A stretch of DNA of 64,000 bases, from contig NZ_FOJM01000012.1 in assembly GCF_900111825.1 (NCBI RefSeq), positions 62,001 to 126,000 on the forward strand, given 5' to 3'. Origin of the DNA: Pedobacter suwonensis (GTDB taxonomy: Bacteria > Bacteroidota > Bacteroidia > Sphingobacteriales > Sphingobacteriaceae). The notes beneath the pieces were generated by a model. The model had not been told where the DNA came from. It saw only the letters and a program-made list of their open reading frames with translations, and made no database searches. Positions 48,759-57,179 of the stretch are shown here, piece after piece; position 1 is the stretch's first letter, and each line of letters starts with the position of its first letter. Made by a program: the position numbers and the translations under genes.

Positions 48759-50408
48759 ATGACATCCTTAAAAAAAATCTGTCTTGGATTGCTGTTCTGT
48801 GGTGCCATATCCTTAAACGGATATGCACAAGACAGCTCCGGTACCGATGATCTTACCTTTACAGAGATTAAACCTGAGACGACTGACAGTATCATCAAAG
48901 CAACTGATACAGTTGTTAAAACAGCACCAGCGGCGCCAAACAAGGCTGATCAAACTGTTGCACCATCGAAAGAAGAACACAAAACGTTATGGGGTATTTT
49001 TATTGCGGGCTTTGTTGGCGGTTTAGCTGCCCTGTTGATGCCTTGCATTTTCCCTATGCTGCCGCTTACGGTAAGTTTTTTCACTAAAGGTTCAGAAAAA
49101 GGAAAGGCCTTTCAACGCGCGGCGTTATACGGCTTTTTTATTATTCTCATTTATGTGGTACTGGGCCTTTTGGTTACCGTAATTTTTGGTGCAGATGCCT
49201 TAAACAGTTTATCTACCAATGGGATATTCAACTTCTTTTTCTTCTTATTGCTTGTTGCTTTCGCAGCTTCGTTTTTAGGTGCATTCGAAATTACCCTACC
49301 CTCTTCATGGGTAAATAAAATGGATGCCAATTCTGATAAAGGAGGCGTAGCAGGCTTATTTTTTATGGCCGGAACGCTGGCCCTGGTATCATTCTCGTGT
49401 ACTGGTCCAATTATTGGCACTTTATTGGTACAGGCCGCAACAACCGGCGCCTTATTAGGCCCGGCCGTAGGCATGTTTGGCTTTTCCTTAGCCCTGGCCA
49501 TCCCTTTTGCCCTGTTCGCCTTATTTCCGTCTGCAATGAACAAGCTGCCAAAATCTGGTGGTTGGTTAAACAGTGTTAAAGTTGTGCTTGGCTTTCTTGA
49601 ACTTGCATTTGCTTTAAAATTTCTAAGTAATGTAGACCTGGCCTACCATTGGGAATGGTTTGACCGCGAAATATTTTTAAGCCTTTGGATCGTTATTTTT
49701 GGGATGATGGGCATCTATCTTCTGGGTAAGCTAAGGTTTTCGCATGATAGCCCATTGGCATTTATCTCCGTACCGAGGCTTTTTCTGGCTACCATAGTAT
49801 TGGCTTTTACCATTTACCTGATCCCGGGCATGTGGGGCGCGCCGTTAAAGAGCATTTCTGCTTTTCTTCCACCGCAGGAAACCCAGGATTTTGATCTGTA
49901 TACCGCCAGTTTACTAGGCGGAAAACAAACTGCAACAAATGATGGTCCGCATAAATATGCAGATAAATTCCATGCACCTTTAAAGCTGAATGTTTATTTC
50001 GATTATGATGAAGGTATGGCCGCAGCAAAAAAGCTGAACAAACCTGTAATGATCGATTTTACCGGCCATGCCTGTGTAAACTGCAGAAAAATGGAAGCCA
50101 ACGTTTGGCCGGACAAGGATGTGTACAAAATGCTAAGCAATGATTATGTATTGATCCAGTTGTACGTAGATGATAAAACGGAGTTGGCTCCTGCTGATGT
50201 AGCAGTTACACCCGAAGGTAAAAAACTTACCACCATCGGTAAAAAATGGAGCGACTTGCAAGCCAGGAAATTCCAATCCAATTCACAGCCGTTTTATGTA
50301 CTGCTCGATCCAAAAACAGAAGCACTATTGGCACCGCCGCAAGGTGCTGATTATGAGATAGAAAATTATAAAAAATTCTTACTCAGTGGTTTAAACGCTT
50401 TCCACTAA
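48759..50408 (+). CDS. dsbD: DsbD-like thiol:disulfide transporter with thioredoxin domain
   Basis: A 549-residue inner-membrane protein. The signal peptide (to GYAQ) and a short acidic linker precede eight membrane helices (about 78-350) with the redox cysteines in LMPCIFPMLPL and SFSCTGPIIG, then a periplasmic thioredoxin-like domain (about 405-545) with HACVNCRKME as the CxxC site. It carries electrons from cytoplasmic thioredoxin to periplasmic proteins. The N-terminal DsbD domain is supplied by the preceding gene. Confidence 0.92.
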   Translation: MTSLKKICLGLLFCGAISLNGYAQDSSGTDDLTFTEIKPETTDSIIKATDTVVKTAPAAPNKADQTVAPSKEEHKTLWGIFIAGFVGGLAALLMPCIFPMLPLTVSFFTKGSEKGKAFQRAALYGFFIILIYVVLGLLVTVIFGADALNSLSTNGIFNFFFFLLLVAFAASFLGAFEITLPSSWVNKMDANSDKGGVAGLFFMAGTLALVSFSCTGPIIGTLLVQAATTGALLGPAVGMFGFSLALAIPFALFALFPSAMNKLPKSGGWLNSVKVVLGFLELAFALKFLSNVDLAYHWEWFDREIFLSLWIVIFGMMGIYLLGKLRFSHDSPLAFISVPRLFLATIVLAFTIYLIPGMWGAPLKSISAFLPPQETQDFDLYTASLLGGKQTATNDGPHKYADKFHAPLKLNVYFDYDEGMAAAKKLNKPVMIDFTGHACVNCRKMEANVWPDKDVYKMLSNDYVLIQLYVDDKTELAPADVAVTPEGKKLTTIGKKWSDLQARKFQSNSQPFYVLLDPKTEALLAPPQGADYEIENYKKFLLSGLNAFH

Positions 50409-50453
50409 ACAGATAGAAATAAAAGTGTTGAATTTAATTTTAGTTAATGATGT

Positions 50454-50489
50454 AAAAGGACAGTACCGGATGGTCTGTCCTTTTTTTTT
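50454..50489 (+). terminator. intrinsic terminator after dsbD
   Basis: AAAAGGACAG pairs perfectly with CTGTCCTTTT around an 11-base loop, followed by a T9 run. The rest of the 50409-50783 gap shows no gene; an AGCGCAGCGTCTCTACGGAT fragment near 50550 looks like another intergenic repeat. Confidence 0.88.
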
Positions 50490-50783
50490 AATTTAGGCTT
50501 TTGAACTGAGCCATGACTACTTTTACAGGAACTGTCAGTAGAGTTAAGCGCAGCGTCTCTACGGATTTAGTGATAAGATTAAGTCCCAAACTCAACTGAT
50601 AAAAACAAGTCAGAGACTTTTTTCCATTAAAAGTCCAAAAAGCATATTGAAATTAACGGAGAGATTTTGGAAGAACGATTATCGAATATTTGAATTTGTT
50701 AGCGGGCAGCCTGATGAATATCATTTTTTTTATTTACTTTAAACCTGGAAGTTACAGTCTCAAACAAACGTCATAAATACCAC

Positions 50784-52451
50784 ATGTACCTCTTAAAAAA
50801 AGCTTGCTTTTTCATCGGTTTAGCCGTTTTCACCTATACCGCAAACGCTCAGTCAAAAGCTAATATTCAGGTTAATTTCGATAAGAACATAGCACCTATG
50901 CAACCCATATGGGCCTGGTTTGGTTACGATGAACCAAATTATACCTATATGAAAGACGGACGAAAGTTGCTCACCGAAATCTCGAAATTAAGCACGGTTC
51001 CGGTGTATGTACGTACCCATAATCTGCTCACATCCGGAGATGGAACCCCTGCTTTAAAATGGGGATCTACCAATGCTTACACCGAAGATTTGAAAGGTAA
51101 TCCGGTTTATAACTGGAAAATTGTCGATCAGATTTTCGATACTTACGTAAAAAGAGGTATGAAACCTTTGGCGCAGATCGGTTTTATGCCAGAGGCATTG
51201 TCGATCAAGCCTTTTCCTTACCAGCATAAATGGAAACCTGGCGCACGTTACGACGAAATTTTAACAGGTTGGGCCTACCCCCCAAAAGATTATAAAAAAT
51301 GGGGCAACCTGGTATATGAATGGGTTAAACATTGTGTAGAACGTTACGGCAAGGCAGAGGTAGAAAGCTGGTATTGGGAAGTATGGAATGAACCCGATGG
51401 CGCCTATTGGAAAGGTACACAGGCTGAATTCTTTAAACTTTATGATTACGCTGCCGATGGGCTGAAAAGGGCTTTACCCACTGCAAAAATTGGCGGTGCC
51501 AATGTAACCGGTGGTGGCACCAGGTTTTTAGATGCTTTTATCAAACATTGCTTAACCGATACCAATTACGTAACCGGTAAAATCGGTTCACCTTTAGATG
51601 CTGTATTGTTTCATGCTAAAGGATCACCCCGCGTAGTTGATGGAACTGTTGTAATGAATGTAAGGGCGCAGCTCCGTAATATCGATGCCAATTACAAGAT
51701 CATCCGTAAATATCCTCAACTTAAAAATATACCTGTTATTATTGGCGAATCTGATCCCGAAGGCTGTGCCGCCTGTGGTATGAGTACCAATCCAGAAAAT
51801 GCCTATCGCAATGGCACCATGTATTCGAGTTATACTGCAGCTTCTTTTGCCAGGCTTTATGAACTTACAGACAAATATAACATTAACCTATTGGGCGCTG
51901 TTACCTGGTCGTTCGAATTTGAAAACCAGCCTTGGTTTGCGGGCTTTCGGGATCTAGCAACCAACGGCGTAGATAAACCTGTATTAAATGTGTTCAGGAT
52001 GTTTGGCCAGATGAAAGGAAACCGTGTAGAGACCATAAGCAATCGGATGTACAATTTAAATTCCATCCTCGATTCGAGTATCAGAAAAACGCAGACGGAT
52101 ATTGGGGCTTTAGCCACCAAAGCAGATAGAACAGCTGCTGTTATCATTTGGAATTACCACGACGAAGATAAAACTGGAACGAAAGAAACTGTTTCCATCT
52201 CGTTAAATCAACTGCCTGCAAAAACAGTAAACATCACCCAATATCTTATCGATACTGATAATAGCAATGCTTATACCGAATGGAAAAAAATGGGTTCGCC
52301 ACAAAATCCGGATGCAAAACAGATTGCAACATTGGAAAAATCCGGTCAACTTAAAATGATGGGTAAACCCACCAAATTCAATACAGGCAACGGTCCATTT
52401 GAGATGGAATTGGCGAGACAGGGAGTAGCCTTTTTAAAGTTGGAATGGTAG
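50784..52451 (+). CDS. exported GH39-family glycosidase
   Basis: A 555-residue protein with a signal peptide (to TANAQ). The (beta/alpha)8 fold of clan GH-A is indicated by WEVWNEPDG, with Glu203 as acid/base, and VIIGESDPEGC, with Glu322 as nucleophile; the surrounding text fits GH39 beta-xylosidase-type enzymes. A C-terminal beta domain (about 420-555) follows. It stands alone on the plus strand and converges on the Gfo/Idh gene. Substrate probably a xylose- or other pentose/uronate-containing glycan; not certain. Confidence 0.85.
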   Translation: MYLLKKACFFIGLAVFTYTANAQSKANIQVNFDKNIAPMQPIWAWFGYDEPNYTYMKDGRKLLTEISKLSTVPVYVRTHNLLTSGDGTPALKWGSTNAYTEDLKGNPVYNWKIVDQIFDTYVKRGMKPLAQIGFMPEALSIKPFPYQHKWKPGARYDEILTGWAYPPKDYKKWGNLVYEWVKHCVERYGKAEVESWYWEVWNEPDGAYWKGTQAEFFKLYDYAADGLKRALPTAKIGGANVTGGGTRFLDAFIKHCLTDTNYVTGKIGSPLDAVLFHAKGSPRVVDGTVVMNVRAQLRNIDANYKIIRKYPQLKNIPVIIGESDPEGCAACGMSTNPENAYRNGTMYSSYTAASFARLYELTDKYNINLLGAVTWSFEFENQPWFAGFRDLATNGVDKPVLNVFRMFGQMKGNRVETISNRMYNLNSILDSSIRKTQTDIGALATKADRTAAVIIWNYHDEDKTGTKETVSISLNQLPAKTVNITQYLIDTDNSNAYTEWKKMGSPQNPDAKQIATLEKSGQLKMMGKPTKFNTGNGPFEMELARQGVAFLKLEW

Positions 52452-52620
52452 ATCACCCTGAGTTAATCTAATCACTTGGTCTGCAGCTCACAGACCATTT
52501 CCATCTATCGGTTCGATATTTAATCTGCTTCATTCAATGAGCATGGAATAATAGTTGACGCTCGTCGGTGCGGCAGCAGCCAATATAAAAGATTCTTCAG
52601 TCCGCTGAGAATGACCTGAT

Positions 52621-53814
52621 TTATAGGCTATATTCTTTCTTCCAAACCTGCTTATTACCACTGTAAATCGCTTCGTTGCACATGGCCACACATATAGCTG
52701 CCTGAGTTCCGGTATTGATGTTTGATGCCGGTTCTGTTTTTGAAGTGATCGACTTATAAAATTCATCAAGCGCATAGTTTGTACCATCTATGGTGGGCTT
52801 ATCCAAAATCGGGATTCCGCCGTCTTTATTAACGACAATTTTGGTTGCACCTGTTACGCCATCAACAATACCCAATTTTTTTTTGGTGCGCGCTTCAGGG
52901 TAAAATAAGCCGGTATTGGTCAGCAGAGAAACCGAACCGTTCGTACCTTTTATTTTAAACAGGTAACCATCATGCGCGTTGCCACAAGTGGCCCCAAAGT
53001 TGCCAATCATACCTTTCTCATCATACCTCAGTATGGCCTGAATGTTATCATAAGTTTCGCGGCCATCTTTAAAAACATCTATCCCTCCCGAGCCCATAAT
53101 TTCATCAGGCTGGGTTTCGAAAGCCCAGTTAATAAAATCGATCTGGTGAGAAAGCAGCTCAGCAGCCAAACCACCGGAATACTCCTTATACATTCTCCAA
53201 TTGATTTTTCGTTCTAAAGCCGGATCCGGAACAGCCCTGCGCCAATTCCCATTACGGTCCCAACGGCAATCAATCTGGCTAACCTTACCCAAATAACCAC
53301 TCTGAATCATCTCTTTTACCTTGAAATATAATGGCGAATAACGGTACTGATAACCCACCTGAAAAACCTGATTAGGATGTTTTTTAACCAGTTTCTTAAG
53401 TTCGAGTGCCTGGGCAATGTTATAAGTCATGGTTTTTTCCACATACACATGCTTGCCGGCCAGCATTGCATCTTTTGCAATTCTAAAATGTTCGCTTAAA
53501 GGTGTGGCAATAAAAACTGCATCGATTGTTTTATCATCTAAAACTTTGCGATAATCTTTTATCGCCCTTGCTTCAGCAGGAACATATTTTTCAGTTTCCT
53601 TTAGCCTAAAATCGAGAAGATCGCAATAGGCTTTAATTTTATATTTTGCAGACATAGACTTAATGACCGACAAAACACCTTTGCCACGATCTCCACAACC
53701 GATCATGGCCACATTAACAACTTCTTCAGCTGCTAAACTGGCGAAACCCTCATGGCCTAAAAGTAAACCAGAACCTACTAAAGCTGATGTTTTAACAAAA
53801 GATCGACGATGCAT
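52621..53814 (-). CDS. exported Gfo/Idh/MocA oxidoreductase (first)
   Basis: A 397-residue enzyme with a Tat signal (MHRRSFVKTSALVGSGLLLG). The Rossmann motif VAMIGCGDRGKG follows at about 35-46, and the family EKTM motif (HVYVEKTMTYN, about 118) carries the catalytic-site lysine. Such Tat-exported members often bring a tightly bound NAD into the periplasm and act on sugars. Neighbours include a DUF1080 protein and a second exported Gfo/Idh enzyme, a set linked to 3-keto-glycoside chemistry. Substrate not determined. Confidence 0.9.
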   Translation of the reverse strand: MHRRSFVKTSALVGSGLLLGHEGFASLAAEEVVNVAMIGCGDRGKGVLSVIKSMSAKYKIKAYCDLLDFRLKETEKYVPAEARAIKDYRKVLDDKTIDAVFIATPLSEHFRIAKDAMLAGKHVYVEKTMTYNIAQALELKKLVKKHPNQVFQVGYQYRYSPLYFKVKEMIQSGYLGKVSQIDCRWDRNGNWRRAVPDPALERKINWRMYKEYSGGLAAELLSHQIDFINWAFETQPDEIMGSGGIDVFKDGRETYDNIQAILRYDEKGMIGNFGATCGNAHDGYLFKIKGTNGSVSLLTNTGLFYPEARTKKKLGIVDGVTGATKIVVNKDGGIPILDKPTIDGTNYALDEFYKSITSKTEPASNINTGTQAAICVAMCNEAIYSGNKQVWKKEYSL

Positions 53815-54137
53815 GATATCTTAATATTTTATTCTTTTAATGTTGATTTGAAGCGCTAACTACTGTTGCTATTAAAGGTAGTCCCGCCAATGCTGCAATC
53901 TTTTTGTTCAAGGTAGCTGCTGTATGGCCTAACATGCAACAAAAAGTATTTCCGCGTATGTCGGGGCTAATTACCATCCGTCAGTGCTCATAGGCTTGTT
54001 TCAAGGCACAAACGTTAATGATAAACCCGATCCCAGCTACCAGATGAGCTAAATAGCCCACAGCGTAGCGAGGACTATAAGTGAAAGCGGGACTGCAGGC
54101 CGCCATACTGAACCAATGCCCGTTTTCAGATCAAAAC
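53815..54137. other. gene-free spacer
   Basis: No open frame with protein-like sequence, no clear terminator and no strong repeat is seen here. It separates the two minus-strand genes of the Gfo/Idh-DUF1080 group, so the downstream Gfo/Idh gene may have its own promoter. Confidence 0.5.
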
Positions 54138-55502
54138 TTATATTTTTTTGATCTTAATCGTTCTGAAATCTACTTTGTTACCATGATCCTGCAGTAGGAT
54201 ATGCCCTTTTGGCGCCTCACCAAAATTTTTCCAGTTTTTATACTTACTCATAGCAACGAGTTTTTTAAACTCTGCTGAACCACGGGTATATTCCAGCACT
54301 TTTACGCCATTTAAATAATGCTCTACCCGGTTATCCGGATAAACCACTACACGTCCATTGTTCCAGCTGCCGATTGGGCGCAGGTAACGGGCTTCTTTTT
54401 TCGAAGTGATCAAATCGTATAAAGAGGCCAAAGTACGGTTTCCATCTCTGCCCAATTTAGCGTCAGGATGTAATTCATCATCCAAAACCTGGTACTCCAA
54501 ACCAATGGCCGAACCTGAATTGTTTTCACTTAAAGTAACAAAATATTTCACACCGCTATTGGCTCCGGGCGTCAGCTTAAACTCAAATGATAAGTCAAAA
54601 GCAGCATATTCATCCTTCGTTACAATATCTCCTCCATTAGTCGATTCTGCACCTCCTGAAGGTTCAACACTGATGATACCATCCGCAATCTTCCATCCTT
54701 TGGCAGGGAAAGCAGTTTTATAGGCACCAACCCAGCCTGCATTGCTTTTACCATCAAATAACAGTTTATAACCTTCCGATTTTTCATAAGCTGATAAGGC
54801 ATTTGGCGTTAAGTTAACGGTGTAAATGCCTTTTGGAAAAGCTTTGGCTTTCAAGCCTTCAGTTTGGATATTGATATTTTTAAAATAAACTTTCTTGCCA
54901 TCGTTATCCAGGTTGTTGCCAATACCATGAACCTGTAAGCCAATAAAGCCAGATTGGTCCAAAGTATCGATCACATAGGCAACGGGCGTTCCGTTTACCC
55001 AGGTTTTGGTTTCATTACCAATACATTCTATTCTGTAATGGTTAAATTCATTCTTTTTATACAATGGTTTGGCCGATGGGTTAAGTTCTAAAGGATAAAG
55101 CCACAACCTTCTGGCTTCATCATAAATTCCTCCCGTCCACGCCCGCGGTGAAGGGTCTATTTCTACCTGCCTGCCAAAAACCAACCCTTTACCGCCGTTC
55201 CCTTCGGGTTTAATATGGCTACGGGTTTGCACACCCGAGTTGGTCGTTTCGCCTTCCAGCTTCACATCCAGTTCTAAAATGAAATCGCCGTATTCTTTTT
55301 CGGTAATCAAAAATGAGTTGGGTGTGCCTTTGGTCATCGTTCCCACAATCATTCCATCTTCAACCTTATATGGAGCAGCACCTGCAACGGCTTTCCAGCC
55401 GGTAAGCGTTTTACCATCAAATAATGGTTTTGCTTTTTGGGCAGCTGCTGATAAACTGATTAGCGAAAACGCCAGAATACTATATTTTTTTAAATTTAAC
55501 AT
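54138..55502 (-). CDS. double DUF1080 (3-keto-disaccharide hydrolase-type) protein
   Basis: A 454-residue exported protein (signal to SAAAQ). It contains two copies of the concanavalin-like DUF1080 domain: residues about 25-215 (starting LFDGKTLTGWKAV) and 245-454 (starting LLFDGKSNAGWVGA). The family includes 3-keto-glycoside hydrolases or lyases. It lies between two exported Gfo/Idh/MocA oxidoreductase genes, which could oxidise the sugar at C3 first. The specific glycoside is unknown. Confidence 0.88.
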   Translation of the reverse strand: MLNLKKYSILAFSLISLSAAAQKAKPLFDGKTLTGWKAVAGAAPYKVEDGMIVGTMTKGTPNSFLITEKEYGDFILELDVKLEGETTNSGVQTRSHIKPEGNGGKGLVFGRQVEIDPSPRAWTGGIYDEARRLWLYPLELNPSAKPLYKKNEFNHYRIECIGNETKTWVNGTPVAYVIDTLDQSGFIGLQVHGIGNNLDNDGKKVYFKNINIQTEGLKAKAFPKGIYTVNLTPNALSAYEKSEGYKLLFDGKSNAGWVGAYKTAFPAKGWKIADGIISVEPSGGAESTNGGDIVTKDEYAAFDLSFEFKLTPGANSGVKYFVTLSENNSGSAIGLEYQVLDDELHPDAKLGRDGNRTLASLYDLITSKKEARYLRPIGSWNNGRVVVYPDNRVEHYLNGVKVLEYTRGSAEFKKLVAMSKYKNWKNFGEAPKGHILLQDHGNKVDFRTIKIKKI

Positions 55503-55597
55503 GATAGGTTTTTCTTGCCGTCATTGCGGGTAAGAATGACGAAGCGATCTTTTTGCAAAATAGATGGCTTGTACCTCGCAATAACGATATTTTTATT

Positions 55598-56953
55598 TTA
55601 ATACTTAAATACTTTTCCGTTCGCCATTACTTCCTGTTTTCCTTCATCGAAAATGGCTTTTGCACCTGTGTGTACCGCAGCATTGGTCATGATATTAGCA
55701 ATAGAATGCGAATAACCTGCTTCCACAGGCGCATTTGGTGTTTTACGGCTGCGCACACATTCCATCCAGTTGCGCATATGACCGGAGGTTAAGCTATCAC
55801 CACCCATATTGGCACCGGTTGCGGCTTTAATTTCGGTTTTACTTAAATCAAATTCAGGCAAAAGATTGGCTTTCAATCCCATGGCTGCAGCTTCTTTTTC
55901 CCTTAAACCACCCTTTGGCGATACTTTATTGGTTATCAGGTTGAGTTCACCACCATTCGAGTAATAAACTTCACCTACATCACCAACACTGTTCTGCATC
56001 CTTGAAGTAAAGGTAACCTGGAAACCATCGGTGGTATCCGGCTGGCCGTAATCAAATACAGCTACCATCGAATCCCAGTTCCTCCTGCCGTCTTTCCAGG
56101 TGTAAATGCCTCCGTTTGCCACTACGCTACGCGGGTGTTTTAAATTGGTAAACCAATGCACGGTATCAATCTGGTGGCTCATCCATTGCCCGGGCATTCC
56201 TGATGAATAAGGCCAGAATAAACGATATTCCAGGTATTTTCTTGGATCAAAAGCTTCCTTTGGCCGATTAAGTAAAAATCTTTTCCAATCAATATCTTCT
56301 TCCTTTAATTTAGCCACTAAATCCGGTCTACGCCATCTGCCGGGCTGGTTTACATTCCATACCAGATCTACCGCAGTGATGGGCCCGAATTTTCCATCCT
56401 GGATAAATTTTGCAGCATTGATATAATTTTCACCGCTCCTTCTTTGGGAGCCAATCTGTACAATCTGCTTGCTGGCTTTAACCGCTTTAAATGCAGCTTT
56501 AGCGTCATCCATCGTCTCAGCAAACGGCTTTTCCACATAAGCATCGCAACTGGCTTTTACCGCCTCAATGGTGTGTAGCGCATGCTGAAAATCGGCTGTA
56601 CTGATAATTACGGCATCCAGATCTTTTGTGGCATAAAGCTCATCATTGTTACGGCAGGCTTTAATATCATGCCCGAATTTTTCTTTTAAATGGGCAATTC
56701 CTAAATCTCTTCGGTAGTTCCAAAGATCGGAAAGACCTACGATATCGAAGTTAAGTTCTTTATTATGGTTCAGAAAGCAAGGCAGAAGCGTATCTTTAAA
56801 ACGATCAGAAAATCCAACAACACCAACTCGTACCCGATCATTTGCGCCAATAATACGGCCATAACTTTTAGCACTCATACCCATGGTACCCGCATAGGTT
56901 GCTGCAGCAAATATTGCTGATTGTTTTATAAACTTTCTTCTGGAATTTTCCAT
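55598..56953 (-). CDS. exported Gfo/Idh/MocA oxidoreductase (second)
   Basis: About 451 residues from ATG 56953, chosen because it gives a Tat signal (ENSRRKFIKQSAIFAAATYA); an upstream ATG at 57025 would bury it. The Rossmann motif VGVVGFSDRFKD is altered from the usual GxGxxG, with Phe and Ser in the glycine region, which may affect cofactor binding. The family EKPF motif (DAYVEKPFAETM) is present. It is 95 bases upstream of the DUF1080 gene on the same strand, and probably acts in the same periplasmic sugar pathway. Confidence 0.9.
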   Translation of the reverse strand: MENSRRKFIKQSAIFAAATYAGTMGMSAKSYGRIIGANDRVRVGVVGFSDRFKDTLLPCFLNHNKELNFDIVGLSDLWNYRRDLGIAHLKEKFGHDIKACRNNDELYATKDLDAVIISTADFQHALHTIEAVKASCDAYVEKPFAETMDDAKAAFKAVKASKQIVQIGSQRRSGENYINAAKFIQDGKFGPITAVDLVWNVNQPGRWRRPDLVAKLKEEDIDWKRFLLNRPKEAFDPRKYLEYRLFWPYSSGMPGQWMSHQIDTVHWFTNLKHPRSVVANGGIYTWKDGRRNWDSMVAVFDYGQPDTTDGFQVTFTSRMQNSVGDVGEVYYSNGGELNLITNKVSPKGGLREKEAAAMGLKANLLPEFDLSKTEIKAATGANMGGDSLTSGHMRNWMECVRSRKTPNAPVEAGYSHSIANIMTNAAVHTGAKAIFDEGKQEVMANGKVFKY

Positions 56954-57134
56954 AGAATATAACGGTTTAATAAGGTTAGATAGATTGCAAGTTAAACGAT
57001 TTAATGCACGTTTAACAGCATCCAAATTAGCGTTTCTAGTTTAATATAAGGCTACGCTTAGGTAACAATTTAGAAAGGAAGGTAGTAAGAGGGTGTATGA
57101 TGGGAAATGAAAGGAAAAAGAAAATCCCTTTTTA

Positions 57135-57167
57135 AGACCTATAAGGTTTTGAAAACCTTATAGGTCT
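57135..57167. repeat. 33-base near-perfect palindromic repeat
   Basis: AGACCTATAAGGTTTT, one base, then its exact reverse complement. It lies 12 bases after the valS stop on the minus strand, with T-rich sequence beyond in that direction, so it may terminate valS. The same kind of AGACCTATAAGGTTTT palindrome is, from memory, widespread between genes in Bacteroidota. Confidence 0.8.
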
Positions 57168-57179
57168 GAGAAGTTGTAA

